The notes beneath the pieces were generated by a model, which saw only the letters and a program-made list of their open reading frames with translations, made no database searches and was not told where the DNA came from. From contig NZ_JOIJ01000003.1 of the NCBI RefSeq assembly GCF_000719975.1, forward strand, positions 186,001-250,000: a stretch of DNA of 64,000 nucleotides. Direction: 5' to 3'. A program made the translations under genes and the position numbers. The DNA is from Prauserella rugosa (GTDB lineage Bacteria > Actinomycetota > Actinomycetes > Mycobacteriales > Pseudonocardiaceae). Positions 39,647 to 49,021 of this stretch are shown in pieces; position 1 is the first letter of the stretch, and each line of letters opens with the position of its first letter.

Positions 39647-40252
39647 TCAGTTAGCGCTCGGAGTCGGGTTCTCGCGGGTGAGAACCTGGTCCACGAAGCC
39701 GTAGTCCAGTGCCTCCTGCGCGGTGAACCAGCGGTCGCGGTCACCGTCGGCGAGGACCTGCTCGACCGTCTGGCCGGTCTGCTCGGCCGTGATGCGCGCC
39801 AGCTCCTGCTTCCACTTGCCGAACACCTCGGCCTGGATGGCGATGTCCGACGCGGTGCCGCCGACGCCGGCCGACGGCTGGTGCATCAGGATGCGCGCGT
39901 GCTGCAGCGCGTACCGCTTGCCGGGCGTGCCCGACGACAGAAGGAACTGGCCCATGGAGGCCGCCATGCCCATCGCGTAGGTCGCCACGTCCGGCTCGAT
40001 GAGCTGCATCGTGTCGTAGATGGCGAACCCGGCGGTGACCGAACCGCCCGGCGAGTTGATGTAGAAGCGGATGTCGGCCTGGGAGTCCTCGGCCGACAGC
40101 AGCAACAGCTGCGCGGTGATGCGGTTGGCGACCTCGTCATTGACCTCGGAACCCAGCACCACGATGCGTTCCTGGAGCAGCCGCTCGTACACCGAGTCGG
40201 TCAGGTTCAGTCCCGCGGTGCTGGTGCGCCCCTCGGGCATGTGCTGCGTCAC
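39647..40252 (-). CDS. clpP1: Clp protease proteolytic subunit ClpP1
   Basis: A 201-aa S14 peptidase. Ser99 lies in [14 protein letters not shown] and the His in [26 protein letters not shown] is conserved, and [16 protein letters not shown] holds the Asp region. It is the first gene of clpP1-clpP2. GTG 40252 with aggcagg upstream was taken; ATG 40240 is an alternative. Only 47 bp separate it from the tig terminator hairpin, so its promoter must overlap that hairpin or lie within tig. Confidence 0.96.
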   Translation of the reverse strand: MTQHMPEGRTSTAGLNLTDSVYERLLQERIVVLGSEVNDEVANRITAQLLLLSAEDSQADIRFYINSPGGSVTAGFAIYDTMQLIEPDVATYAMGMAASMGQFLLSSGTPGKRYALQHARILMHQPSAGVGGTASDIAIQAEVFGKWKQELARITAEQTGQTVEQVLADGDRDRWFTAQEALDYGFVDQVLTRENPTPSAN

Positions 40253-40299
40253 GTCTGCCTGCCTTTTTTCGAAGTCTCAGATCTTGCATCCGACCCTAA

Positions 40300-40341
40300 C
40301 GAACTCGGGCGGCGCAGAATGCCTGACGCCGCCCGAGTTCG
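40300..40341 (-). terminator. hairpin terminator after tig
   Basis: A perfect 15-bp stem (arms 40300-40314 and 40327-40341) with a 12-nt loop lies 20 bp beyond the tig stop. Confidence 0.78.
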
Positions 40342-40360
40342 CTCAGAGCATGAAGAGAAA

Positions 40361-41824
40361 TCACTTGTCCGAGGACTGTGCCGCGTCGGCGGCCTCGCCC
40401 TCGGCGTCCGTCTCCTCGGCGTCCGTCTCCTCGCCGTCGCTGTCGGCGGCCGCACCCTCGACGGCCTCGACGACCTCGGGGACCTCGGGGGTTTCCTCGT
40501 CGTCCTCCGGTCCGAACAGCTCGGTCAGGTCGAGCGCCTCGCCGGACTCGTCGGTGACGGTGGCGCCGCGGACGACGGTCGCCAGCGCCTTGCCACGGCG
40601 CACGTCGGCGAAGATCGCACCGAGCTGGCCGGACTGCTGGGCACGCTGGATGTACTCGTCGGGGCTGACGCCGAAGCGCTGGGCCTGGTAGATGATCCGC
40701 TCGGTCAGCTCCTGGTCACCGACCTGCACCTCGCGCTCGTCGGCGATGGTGTCGAGCAGCAGCTGGGTGCGGACCGACTTCTCGGCCTCGGCGCGGACCT
40801 CGTCCTCCCACTCCTGCGGGTCGCGGCCCTCGGCCTCGAGCGCCTTCTTGTAGGCCTCTTCGTCGTGGTCGTACGGGTGGATCGCGTCGTGCTTGGCGTT
40901 GTCGATCTCGCCCTGCAGGACCTTCTCCGGCACGGGGACCTCGACGCGCTCGAGCAGCTGCTCGAGCACCTTGTCCCGCGCCTCGACGCCCTGCTGCATG
41001 CGCTTGGAGCGGCTGATGCGCTCGCGCAGGTCCGCGGTCAACTCGTCGATCGTGTCGAACTCGCTGGCCATCTGGGCGAACTCGTCGTCCGCCTCGGGCA
41101 GCTCGCGTTCCTTGACGCTGCCGAGCGTGACCGTGACCTCCGCGTCCTTGCCGGCGTACTCACCGGCGACGAGCTGCGTGGTGAAGGTCTTCGACTCGCC
41201 TTCGGACAGGCCGATGAGCGCCTCGTCGATGCCGTCGATGAGCTGGCCGGAGCCGATCTCGTAGGACAGGCCGGTGGTGGAGGCCCCGGGGACCTCCTCG
41301 CCGTCGACGGTGGCGGACAGGTCGATGGAGGTGAAGTCGCCGTTCTGGGCCGGGCGCTCGACACCGGTGAGGGTGCCGAAGCGGGCGCGCAGGTTGTCGA
41401 GCTCGGCCTGCACCTCCTCGTCGGTCACCTCGATGTCGGAGACGGTGACCGACAGGTCGTCCAGGTCCGGGATCGTGATCTCCGGACGGACGTCGACCTC
41501 GGCGGTGAACTCCAGCACGTCCTTGTCCTCGAGCTTGGTGATCTCGAAGTCGGGCTGGCCGAGGGTGCGGACGTCGCCGGTCTGCACGGCCTCCATGTAC
41601 TTGGCGGGGATGGCCTCGTTGACGACCTCGTCGAGCACCGGAGCACGGCCGATCCGGCTCTCAAGGACGGGCGCGGGGGCCTTGCCCGGGCGGAAGCCGG
41701 GGATCCGGACCTGCTGAGCGATCTTGCGGTAGGCGCGGTCGAAGTTCGGTTTGAGCTCGTCGAACGGCACCTCGACATTGATCTTCACGCGCGTCGGGCT
41801 CAGCTGCTCGACGGTGCTCTTCAA
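40361..41824 (-). CDS. tig: trigger factor
   Basis: A 487-aa ribosome-bound chaperone and peptidyl-prolyl isomerase. The N-terminal ribosome-binding signature is GFRPGKAP. The FKBP-like domain (about 160-245) includes [15 protein letters not shown] and [17 protein letters not shown] helical C-terminal chaperone domain and a Glu/Asp-rich acidic tail (from about residue 440) complete it. The start is TTG (MKSTVEQL) with aggagaaaacg upstream. It is followed by a hairpin, then clpP1P2; the tig-clpP-clpX order is widely conserved. Confidence 0.97.
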   Translation of the reverse strand: MKSTVEQLSPTRVKINVEVPFDELKPNFDRAYRKIAQQVRIPGFRPGKAPAPVLESRIGRAPVLDEVVNEAIPAKYMEAVQTGDVRTLGQPDFEITKLEDKDVLEFTAEVDVRPEITIPDLDDLSVTVSDIEVTDEEVQAELDNLRARFGTLTGVERPAQNGDFTSIDLSATVDGEEVPGASTTGLSYEIGSGQLIDGIDEALIGLSEGESKTFTTQLVAGEYAGKDAEVTVTLGSVKERELPEADDEFAQMASEFDTIDELTADLRERISRSKRMQQGVEARDKVLEQLLERVEVPVPEKVLQGEIDNAKHDAIHPYDHDEEAYKKALEAEGRDPQEWEDEVRAEAEKSVRTQLLLDTIADEREVQVGDQELTERIIYQAQRFGVSPDEYIQRAQQSGQLGAIFADVRRGKALATVVRGATVTDESGEALDLTELFGPEDDEETPEVPEVVEAVEGAAADSDGEETDAEETDAEGEAADAAQSSDK

Positions 41825-41990
41825 CGTTTTCTCCTAGGCGGACAGGTGTATCGGACTGTGTACTCGTGTCGCGTACGCGCCGTACACGCCGGGGCGCGGG
41901 GTGCGTACGCGTGGTTCGTGGGTTCACCGGTGTCCACCGCAGGTGGACGTGGGGGAACCGGAGTCCGAGTCTAAGTCAGCGGGCCCGCGA

Positions 41991-42034
41991 CGGCCGGGCC
42001 GCCCCTCACCCGCGCGGCCGGGCCGCCCCTCACC
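41991..42034. repeat. 20-bp direct repeat, two copies 24 bp apart
   Basis: cggccgggccgcccctcacc occurs at 41991-42010 and again at 42015-42034. It lies in the 304-bp gap (41825-42128) between tig and the DUF3040 gene. No tRNA or other gene is recognised there. Confidence 0.75.
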
Positions 42035-42128
42035 GGGTGGGCGCGGCGCTGCGGGCGTGGGCGCGGGGCACCGAGCCACGCCCGGACGGCACCGGAGGGA
42101 CACCGCCGGAGGCGGGCCGTCCGGTGCG

Positions 42129-42485
42129 TCACCGTCCGTCCGGTTCGCGTCCCGGCCGTCCGCCCGTCTCGCCGCCGGCCGCGGAGTCGGCGGGGTCGGC
42201 CGGTGGGCGGAGCCGCCGGAGCCATCGGCGCCAGATGATGAACGTGGGCACGCCCACGGCCACCACGACGCCGAGGACCACGACGACGGGGGCGTCGGCG
42301 CCGGTACCGACGGCCACGAGGACTCCGCCCGCGATGAACAGTGCGGCGAGGGCGGCGATCGTCCAGAGCACGCGCGGCAGTCCGGGCCGCAGTGTGGTCA
42401 GACGCTGGGCAAGGCGCGGATCGTCCTCGCCCAACCGGCGTTCGATGTCGGCGAGCTGTCGCCGTTCTTCGTCCCGGAGGCCCAT
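42129..42485 (-). CDS. DUF3040 domain membrane protein
   Basis: A 118-aa protein. The DUF3040 signature is at the N-terminus (GLRDEERRQLADIERRLGED). Two transmembrane helices follow (VLWTIAALAALFIAGGVLVA and VVVVLGVVVAVGVPTFIIW), then a Pro/Gly/Asp-rich tail. DUF3040 proteins are common in actinobacteria and have no known function. It is divergent from the sensor kinase gene across 260 bp that must hold both promoters. Confidence 0.88.
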   Translation of the reverse strand: MGLRDEERRQLADIERRLGEDDPRLAQRLTTLRPGLPRVLWTIAALAALFIAGGVLVAVGTGADAPVVVVLGVVVAVGVPTFIIWRRWLRRLRPPADPADSAAGGETGGRPGREPDGR

Positions 42486-42745
42486 ACGGCATCACCCACC
42501 ACCGATTATGGATCACCTTCCGCGCCGCGGACAGTCCCGGAGGGCCTCGACTTCGGCGGGTTCCCGCCCGTGTGCGCTCGGTTCCCGCCCGCGGCTCCGG
42601 ACGGGGCCGGGCCGCGCCGATCGGCTGCCCTTCACGCTCGCGCACCGGGGCGACTAGATTCACACCGTCGGTGTGAACGCCGGGTGCGATGCCGCGGACG
42701 GGCCCACCGGCGGACGATGTCGTCGGGTGCAAACCGGGAGTGCGC

Positions 42746-43816
42746 ATGTCCGTCCCCGCGCAGGAGGGTCCCCAGAGGGGGATCGTCTGGTCGCGGCGTC
42801 TGCGCGACCCGGCGGCGATCCTCGAGGTCGCCCGGCACGTGACCGAGGATCTGGCCGACGGGCTGACCGGGCCCCGGGTGCGGTCGGCGACGCGGGCGAT
42901 CCGGCGTCTGCTCGCCTCGGAGGGGGTCGCGCTGGCCGATCTGTCCGGGCGCCTCACCCTGTCGGGTTCCCTTCCGCGGGACGTGGACACCGCCCAGCTG
43001 GTCGACGACGTGCTGCACACGGAGAGCCGGCGCAGGCACGCCGAGGTGGTCGCCGAGCCGCTGATCGTGCACGACGAGCTCGCGGGTGTCCTCGTCGTCG
43101 CGGGCACGACCCGCGTGTCGGCGCTGCGCGAGGTCACCGCGCTGCTCGTGGCGGCGCTCGAACGGGGAAGGTTGGAGGCGTCGGCCGAGGAGGCCGCCGA
43201 GGCCGAGCTGCGCGCGCTGCGCGCCGAGATCTCGCCGCACTTCGTCTACAACGCACTCACGGTCGTCGCCGGGCTGGTGCGGCCCGATCCGGCACGCTCG
43301 CGTGAGCTGCTCCTCGACTTCGCCGACTACATCCGCTACAGCCTCGCCAGCCACGGCGAGTACACGACGGTGGCCGACGAGTTCCACGCGATCGAGACGT
43401 ACCTGGCCCTGCAGCGCGCGGTGCTCGGCGACCGGCTCAAGGTGCAGGTGCGGGTGGCGCCGGAGGTGCTGGCCGTGGCGATCCCCTATCTCGTGCTGCA
43501 ACCGCTGGTGGAGAACGCGGTGCGGCACGGGATCGAACGCCGGACCGAGGGGGGCACGGTGCACGTGCTCGGCGAGGCGGAAGGATCGGACTGCGTCATC
43601 AGCGTCGAGGACGACGGAGCGGGCATGGATCCGGAACTGGCACAGCGGCTCCTGGCAGGCGACGCCGACGCAGGTGGAATGGGACTGGCCAACGTGGACC
43701 GGAGGTTGCGCAACGTGTACGGGCCGTGGTTCGGCCTCGTGATCGAGACGGCCGAGGACGCGGGCACCCGGGTGGTGGCACGCGTCCCGCGATTCCAGCC
43801 GGGGGTCGTGCCATGA
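42746..43816 (+). CDS. sensor histidine kinase, LytS type, soluble
   Basis: A 356-aa histidine kinase. The N-terminal 150 residues form a GAF-like sensor (LVDDVLHTESRRRHAEVVAE, then PLIVHDELAGVLVVAG). The His_kinase motif is ISPHFVYNAL with phosphoacceptor His165, followed by HATPase_c (LQPLVENAVRHGIE, then GMGLANVDRRL). There is no transmembrane helix, unlike classic LytS, so the signal is probably cytoplasmic. Its stop overlaps the response-regulator start (atga). Gene order makes it the sensor for the two symporters downstream. Confidence 0.9.
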   Translation: MSVPAQEGPQRGIVWSRRLRDPAAILEVARHVTEDLADGLTGPRVRSATRAIRRLLASEGVALADLSGRLTLSGSLPRDVDTAQLVDDVLHTESRRRHAEVVAEPLIVHDELAGVLVVAGTTRVSALREVTALLVAALERGRLEASAEEAAEAELRALRAEISPHFVYNALTVVAGLVRPDPARSRELLLDFADYIRYSLASHGEYTTVADEFHAIETYLALQRAVLGDRLKVQVRVAPEVLAVAIPYLVLQPLVENAVRHGIERRTEGGTVHVLGEAEGSDCVISVEDDGAGMDPELAQRLLAGDADAGGMGLANVDRRLRNVYGPWFGLVIETAEDAGTRVVARVPRFQPGVVP

Positions 43817-44643
43817 CGGTGCAGGAGAACCCGCAGGCGCTGCACACCGCCGCGAGCGGACTGCGCGTGCTGGCCGTCGACGACGTGCCGGCCGCGCTGG
43901 ACGACCTGTGCAGTCTGCTGCGGGAAGCGCCCGAGGTCGGTTCCGTCACCGCCGCGGGCGATCCGCTGGCCGCGCTGAAGTCCATCCGCGGCGGCGAGTA
44001 CGACGCGGTGTTCCTCGACATCGCCATGCCCGGCCTGGACGGGCTCGAGCTGGGCGAGCTGCTGCGTAAGCTCGCCTCTCCCCCGGTCATCGTGTTCGTG
44101 ACGGCCTACGACGAACACGCCGTGGCCGCCTTCGGTATCGGCGCGGTGGACTACCTGCTCAAACCGGTGCGTGCCGAACGGCTCGCCGAGACGCTGGGGC
44201 GCGTGGCGCGCATGGCACACGCCGACGAGCCCTCCGGACGACCGTCGGCCGAGGCGCAGGTCCCCGATGCCCGGGTGTCCAACTCGATGGCCGCGCTGCC
44301 CGTCGAGGTCGGTGGCCGCACGCGCTACGTGCAACGCGGCGAGGTGCGGTTCGTCGAGGCGCACGGAGACTACGTCCGGTTGCACGCCCCGTCGGGGGTG
44401 CATCTGGTGCGGATGCCGATCTCGCGGCTCGAGGAGTACTGGGAGGGTGCCGGCTTCGTGCGGACCCACCGCGGGTTCCTCGTCGCGTTGTCGGCGGTGC
44501 GCGAACTGCGCAGCGACTCGGTCGGCGGGCTGCTGGCCCACACCGACGTCGGCGACGTGCCGGTGAGCCGCAGGCACGCGCGGCAGCTGCGCCAACGCCT
44601 GCTGGAGGCCGCACAGCAGGGTGAGCTCGAGCGACCGACATGA
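43813..44643 (+). CDS. LytTR-family response regulator
   Basis: A 276-aa regulator. The receiver domain (about 18-130) begins LRVLAVDDVPAALDDL, with phosphoacceptor Asp69 in VFLDIAMPGLDG and Lys in YLLKPV. A LytTR DNA-binding domain (about 165-268) includes VRFVEAHGDYVRLHA and GFVRTHRGFLVALSAV. Translational overlaps link it to the kinase upstream and to the small membrane protein downstream. It probably activates transport of a carboxylate sensed by the kinase. LytTR regulators usually bind paired 9-bp direct repeats; none is certain in the 260-bp promoter gap. Confidence 0.93.
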   Translation: MTVQENPQALHTAASGLRVLAVDDVPAALDDLCSLLREAPEVGSVTAAGDPLAALKSIRGGEYDAVFLDIAMPGLDGLELGELLRKLASPPVIVFVTAYDEHAVAAFGIGAVDYLLKPVRAERLAETLGRVARMAHADEPSGRPSAEAQVPDARVSNSMAALPVEVGGRTRYVQRGEVRFVEAHGDYVRLHAPSGVHLVRMPISRLEEYWEGAGFVRTHRGFLVALSAVRELRSDSVGGLLAHTDVGDVPVSRRHARQLRQRLLEAAQQGELERPT

Positions 44644-45074
44644 CGGGACGCCGGGTCGCCGTCACCAGCCCGCAGACGCGGCTCGCGCACGCACGCAGGC
44701 GCTATCGCGGACCGTGGCGGCCGACGACGCTGGATCCGGCCGAGATGCCGCGTGCGATCGCGCTCTACCGGGCGGGCCGCCGTCGCGCCGTCACGGCGCT
44801 CGCGGCCCTGGGCACGCTGATCCTGGGACTGCCGCTGGCGCTGCGGCTGCTGCCTGGACTCGACGACGTGCGGGTCGCGGGCGTGCCGGTGTCGTGGGCG
44901 GCGATCGTGCTCGTGCCGTTCCCCGCCATGGTCGTGCTCGCGTTCTGGCATCTGCGGCGCGCCGAGCGGATCGAACAGCAGCTGTACCGCGAGCCTCCCG
45001 ACAGCGCCGAGGAATCGGGGACGTCCGGCGCGGCGGGTGGCACCCGTGATGCCGGGGACGGGGGCCGCGGGTGA
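44640..45074 (+). CDS. small two-helix membrane protein, symporter partner candidate
   Basis: A 144-aa protein with a basic N-terminus (ARRRYRGPWRPTT), two transmembrane helices (AVTALAALGTLILGLPLAL and AAIVLVPFPAMVVLAFWHL) and a charged Gly/Ser/Asp tail. Both ends overlap neighbours (atga at 44640, gtga at 45071). Its topology and place right before a sodium:solute symporter mirror the DUF485 protein before the second symporter, so it may be an equivalent accessory subunit. No sequence similarity to DUF485 is evident by eye. Confidence 0.75.
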   Translation: MTGRRVAVTSPQTRLAHARRRYRGPWRPTTLDPAEMPRAIALYRAGRRRAVTALAALGTLILGLPLALRLLPGLDDVRVAGVPVSWAAIVLVPFPAMVVLAFWHLRRAERIEQQLYREPPDSAEESGTSGAAGGTRDAGDGGRG

Positions 45075-46882
45075 TCGTCGCGTTCGCCGTCGCGCCGGTC
45101 GTGCTGGTGACGATGCTGATCGGGCTGCGCGGGGTCGCCGCCATGCGCACGACGTCGGACTTCCTCGTCGCCTCCCGCCGCGTGTCCCCGCTGCTGAACT
45201 CCGCGGCGGTGTCCGGCGAGTACCTGTCGGCCGCCTCGTTCCTCGGCGTCGCGGGCCTGGTCGTCAAGGACGGCATCGGCTCGCTCTGGTATCCGGTCGG
45301 CTTCACCGCCGGCTACATCGCGATGCTGGTGCTGGTGGCTGCGCCGATGCGCCGGTCGGGCGCCCTCACCGTGCCCGACTTCGCCGAGGCACGGCTGGGT
45401 TCGGCGGCGCTGCGCAGGCTCGCCGCGGTGGTCGTGCTCGTGATCGGCGCGCTGTATCTCGTACCGCAGTTCCGCACCGCCGGACTCGTGCTGAGCGTGG
45501 TCACCGAGACGCCCTACTGGGTGGGTGTCGTACTGGCCGGGGTCGTCGTCAGCGCCACGCTCGCTCTCGGCGGCATGCGCGCCGCGACGTACGTGCAGGC
45601 GTTCCAGTTCGTGTTCAAGCTCGTACTGTTCATCATTCCGGCCGTGTGGCTGCTCATCCAGGTCGGCCCGCAGGTGCGCAGCGAGGCCGTCCAGCCTGCC
45701 GAGTTCACGCACTTCCGCGACGACACGACCGTGACGTTCCGGGTCGGGGCGACGCTCGACGTCCCCCACGGCACCGAGATCCTCGAGGACGGCTCCGCAC
45801 GTCCGGAGGGCGGTGCCGGCCACGGTGTGCGCGAACTCGACCCCGGCGCGTGGGAGGTGCCGCCCGGCACGACCGTCACCTTCGCCGAGGGCACGCGCGT
45901 CCCCGAGGTGCGTGGTGAGGCCGTACCCGGTGCCGACGGCTGGCAGCGTCCCCTGCTGGACTTCCACGACGCCGGGTTCCCACTGCTCGGCACGTGGGCC
46001 GTGCTGATCGCGACGATGCTCGGCACGATGGGCCTGCCGCACGTGATCATGCGGTTCCACACCAGCCCGGACGGCCGCGCCGCACGCCGCACGGCCGCGT
46101 TCACGGTCGCGCTGCTGAGCGTGTTCTACCTCTTTCCCGGCATCTACGGCGTACTGGGCAGAGTCCTCGTCCCGCATCTGTATCTCACCGGCGCGACCGA
46201 CAGCGCCGTCGTCGCCCTGCCCGCCCAGGTCGACGACGGCACGACCGGCACCGTCTTCACCGGGCTGTTGACGGCCGGAGCGTTCGCCGCGTTCCTGGCC
46301 ACCTCGCTCGGACTGCTGCTGGTGGTGTCCGGCGCGATCTCCCACGACCTCGTCCCCGGTGGACTGCGCCAACTGCGCTTCGCCGTGCTCGGTGCCGCGG
46401 CGGTGGTCGTGCTGCTGGCGCTGCCCGCGGCCGGGTTCGACGCGGGCACGCTCGTCACGTGGGGCTTCACCGTCGCCGCGTCGACGTTCTGCCCGCTGCT
46501 CGTCCTGGGCATCTGGTGGCGGCGGCTGACCGCGGCAGGCGCACTCGCCGGAGTGGCGGCGGGACTGGTGTCCACCGTCGGGTCGTTCCTCGTCAGCGTC
46601 GCGGGACCCGAGCTGCACGGCTGGGTCGCGATCCTCGTCGCCCAGCCCGCGCCGTGGTCGGTGCCCGTCGCGTTCCTGACCATGGTCGTCGTGTCGCGCA
46701 TGGGCAGACCGGCGCCGTGGGCGACGGCCGCGATGCTGCGACTCCACCTGCACGAACACCGCCAGTCGCCGTTCCCCGCGCGCCACCAGAGCGACACCGC
46801 GGCACGTGACCTGGGCCACTCGTCGTGGCCCGCGCGCCGTTCGTCGGCCGTTCGTCGCATGACCCGCCGCTTGGGCCGCTGA
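45071..46882 (+). CDS. sodium:solute symporter (SSS), acetate-permease-like, with extra loop
   Basis: A 603-aa SSS-family transporter with about 13 helices. Family blocks include DFLVASRRVSPLLNSAAVSG followed by EYLSAASFLGVAG, and MGLPHVIMRFHTSPDGRAAR. An unusual hydrophilic insert of about 85 residues (SEAVQPAEFTHFRDDTTVTF to VPGADGW) follows helix 6; it contains two similar VTF-type blocks and probably faces outside. The C-terminus is long and basic. GTG start coupled to the upstream gene. Substrate inferred: acetate or another short monocarboxylate. Confidence 0.88.
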   Translation: MIVAFAVAPVVLVTMLIGLRGVAAMRTTSDFLVASRRVSPLLNSAAVSGEYLSAASFLGVAGLVVKDGIGSLWYPVGFTAGYIAMLVLVAAPMRRSGALTVPDFAEARLGSAALRRLAAVVVLVIGALYLVPQFRTAGLVLSVVTETPYWVGVVLAGVVVSATLALGGMRAATYVQAFQFVFKLVLFIIPAVWLLIQVGPQVRSEAVQPAEFTHFRDDTTVTFRVGATLDVPHGTEILEDGSARPEGGAGHGVRELDPGAWEVPPGTTVTFAEGTRVPEVRGEAVPGADGWQRPLLDFHDAGFPLLGTWAVLIATMLGTMGLPHVIMRFHTSPDGRAARRTAAFTVALLSVFYLFPGIYGVLGRVLVPHLYLTGATDSAVVALPAQVDDGTTGTVFTGLLTAGAFAAFLATSLGLLLVVSGAISHDLVPGGLRQLRFAVLGAAAVVVLLALPAAGFDAGTLVTWGFTVAASTFCPLLVLGIWWRRLTAAGALAGVAAGLVSTVGSFLVSVAGPELHGWVAILVAQPAPWSVPVAFLTMVVVSRMGRPAPWATAAMLRLHLHEHRQSPFPARHQSDTAARDLGHSSWPARRSSAVRRMTRRLGR

Positions 46883-46947
46883 CCAGTTCACCGGCCACCC
46901 ACCCGGCCTTACGGTGTCGCCCAGCACACACTCCCCGTGCCTTTTTC

Positions 46948-46998
46948 CGAGGCGTGCACCGTGACGAGGCGTGCACCGTGACAAGGAGGTCACCGTGA
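46948..46998 (+). repeat. 17-bp x3 repeat that carries the ribosome-binding site and start of the DUF485 gene
   Basis: Units cgaggcgtgcaccgtga (46948-46964), an identical copy (46965-46981), and caaggaggtcaccgtga (46982-46998). The third contains the real Shine-Dalgarno aaggaggt and the GTG start at 46995. The first two carry a weaker gagg and an equivalent GTG. Unit length 17 puts successive GTGs in different frames. Confidence 0.88.
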
Positions 46999-47336
46999 AT
47001 TCCACCGAGCCTCAGCCCCCTGAGGCCGACACGTGGGCGCGAGTCCACGCGAGCGAAGACTTCCAGCGGCTGCGCAAGCGGCTGCGGAACTTCGTCTTCC
47101 CCATGACCGCGCTCTTTCTGGTCTGGTACCTGACGTACGTGCTGCTGGCCGACTACGCACACGACTTCATGTCGACCAAGGTCGTCGGCAACATCAACCT
47201 GGGCCTGATCCTGGGCCTGTTGCAGTTCGTCTCCACGTTCGTGATCACCGGGCTCTACGTGCGGTACGCGAACCGCAAGCTGGACCCGATCGCCGAGAAC
47301 ATCCGGGACGAGGTCGAAGGTGGTGACAAGCAGTGA
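46995..47336 (+). CDS. DUF485 membrane protein (MctB-like)
   Basis: A 113-aa DUF485 protein with two transmembrane helices (VFPMTALFLVWYLTYVLLAD and LGLILGLLQFVSTFVITGLY) flanked by the family motif FQRLRKRLRNFV and YVRYANRKLDPIAE. In Corynebacterium glutamicum the DUF485 protein MctB is encoded with the monocarboxylate transporter MctC. The GTG has a strong aaggaggt ribosome-binding site. Its stop overlaps the next gene's GTG by four bases. Confidence 0.92.
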   Translation: MNSTEPQPPEADTWARVHASEDFQRLRKRLRNFVFPMTALFLVWYLTYVLLADYAHDFMSTKVVGNINLGLILGLLQFVSTFVITGLYVRYANRKLDPIAENIRDEVEGGDKQ

Positions 47337-48943
47337 GCACACTCGCTCAGGGCAGCGTCGAAGGCGGCAACCCGCTGGTCAACATCGGCATCTTCGGCGC
47401 GTTCGTCGTCGTGACGCTGGTGATCGTGTTCCGCGCGTCGCGCAACACGAAGACCGCCTCCGACTACTACGCGGCGGGCCGGTCGTTCTCCGGGCCGCAG
47501 AACGGCACCGCGATCGCCGGTGACTACCTGTCGGCGGCGTCGTTCCTCGGTATCGCAGGCGCCATCGCCGTCTACGGCTACGACGGCTTCCTGTACTCGA
47601 TCGGCTTCCTCGTCGCCTGGCTGGTGGCGCTGCTGCTCGTCGCCGAGCTGCTGCGCAACACGGGCAAGTTCACGATGGGCGACGTACTGGCGTTCCGGAT
47701 GCGGCAGCGTCCGGTACGTGCGGCCGCCGCCACCTCGACGCTGGCCGTGTCGTTCTTCTACCTGCTGGCCCAGATGGCCGGTGCGGGCGGCCTGGTGTCG
47801 CTGCTGCTCGGGGTCGAGGGCGACGTCGGACAGGGTGTCGTCATCGCCGTCGTCGGCATCGTCATGATCATCTACGTGCTGGTCGGCGGCATGAAGGGCA
47901 CGACCTGGGTGCAGATCATCAAGGCCGGCCTGCTGATCGCCGGTACGGCCGTGATGACGGTGTGGGTGCTCGGCAAGTACGGCCTGAACCTGTCGGAACT
48001 GCTGGGCTCGGCGTCCCAGGCGGCGGGCGGCGGTGACGCACTGCTGAACCCGGGTGAGCAGTACGGCGAGAGCGGCACCACGCAGCTGGACTTCCTCTCG
48101 CTCGGTATCGCGCTGGTGCTCGGTACGGCGGGCCTGCCGCACGTGCTGATGCGCTTCTACACCGTGCCGACGTCGAAGGAGGCGCGGCGCAGCGTGGTGT
48201 GGGCCATCGCCTGGATCGGCCTGTTCTACCTGTTCACGCTCGTGCTCGGCTACGGCGCCGCGGCGCTGGTGGGTACGGACACGATCACGAACGCACCGGG
48301 TGGCGAGAACGCGGCGGCTCCGCTGCTGGCGCTCGAACTCGGCGGGCCGGTGCTGCTCGGCTTCATCGCGGCCGTGGCGTTCGCGACGATCCTCGCGGTC
48401 GTGGCGGGTCTGACGATCACCGCGTCGGCGTCGTTCGCCCACGACGTCTACGCCAACGTGATCAAGAAGGGCAAGGTCGACAGCAAGACCACCGAGGTGA
48501 AGGTCGCCCGCATCACCGCGTGTGTGATCGGCGCGGTCGCCATCGTCGGCGGCATCCTGGCCAAGGACCAGAACGTGGCGTTCCTCGTGGCGCTCGCGTT
48601 CGCCGTCGCGGCCTCGGCGAACCTGCCGACGATCCTGTACTCGCTGTTCTGGAAGCGGTTCAACACCCGCGGCGCGCTGTGGTCGATCTACGGCGGTCTG
48701 ACGACCACGCTCGTGCTCATCGTGTTCTCCCCTGCCGTGTCGGGCAGTGACGACGCGATGATCCCGGGCGCGGACTTCGCGTGGTTCCCGCTGTCGAACC
48801 CGGGCATCGTCTCGATCCCGTTGTCGTTCCTGCTCGGCATCATCGGCACGATGACGTCGAAGGAGCACCTGGAAGGCAAGCACAAGGAGATGGAGGTCCG
48901 CTCCCTCACCGGCGCCGGCGCCGAGAAGGCGACCGTGCACTAG
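47333..48943 (+). CDS. actP: cation/acetate symporter ActP/MctC-like
   Basis: A 536-aa SSS-family monocarboxylate permease with about 13 helices. GRSFSGPQNGTAIAGDYLSA, AASFLGIAG, GTAGLPHVLMRFYTVPTSKE and AYGYDGFLYSIGF-like blocks are typical of ActP/MctC, which take up acetate, propionate and pyruvate with Na+ or H+. Its start overlaps the DUF485 stop, the usual gene pair. It ends the kinase-regulator-symporter cluster at a 16-bp hairpin. The paralog at 45071 shares the fold but has an added loop. Confidence 0.92.
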   Translation: MSTLAQGSVEGGNPLVNIGIFGAFVVVTLVIVFRASRNTKTASDYYAAGRSFSGPQNGTAIAGDYLSAASFLGIAGAIAVYGYDGFLYSIGFLVAWLVALLLVAELLRNTGKFTMGDVLAFRMRQRPVRAAAATSTLAVSFFYLLAQMAGAGGLVSLLLGVEGDVGQGVVIAVVGIVMIIYVLVGGMKGTTWVQIIKAGLLIAGTAVMTVWVLGKYGLNLSELLGSASQAAGGGDALLNPGEQYGESGTTQLDFLSLGIALVLGTAGLPHVLMRFYTVPTSKEARRSVVWAIAWIGLFYLFTLVLGYGAAALVGTDTITNAPGGENAAAPLLALELGGPVLLGFIAAVAFATILAVVAGLTITASASFAHDVYANVIKKGKVDSKTTEVKVARITACVIGAVAIVGGILAKDQNVAFLVALAFAVAASANLPTILYSLFWKRFNTRGALWSIYGGLTTTLVLIVFSPAVSGSDDAMIPGADFAWFPLSNPGIVSIPLSFLLGIIGTMTSKEHLEGKHKEMEVRSLTGAGAEKATVH

Positions 48944-48959
48944 GAAACGCGTCACCCGT

Positions 48960-48996
48960 GAAGGGCCGTCCGGCGTGTCGCGCCGGGCGGCCCTTC
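48960..48996 (+). terminator. hairpin terminator after the symporter cluster
   Basis: Arms 48960-48975 and 48981-48996 pair over 16 bp with one G-U and a 5-nt loop (tgtcg), 16 bp after the actP stop. Confidence 0.8.
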
Positions 48997-49021
48997 GCGT
49001 GGACTGGTCCATACTCGGCAC

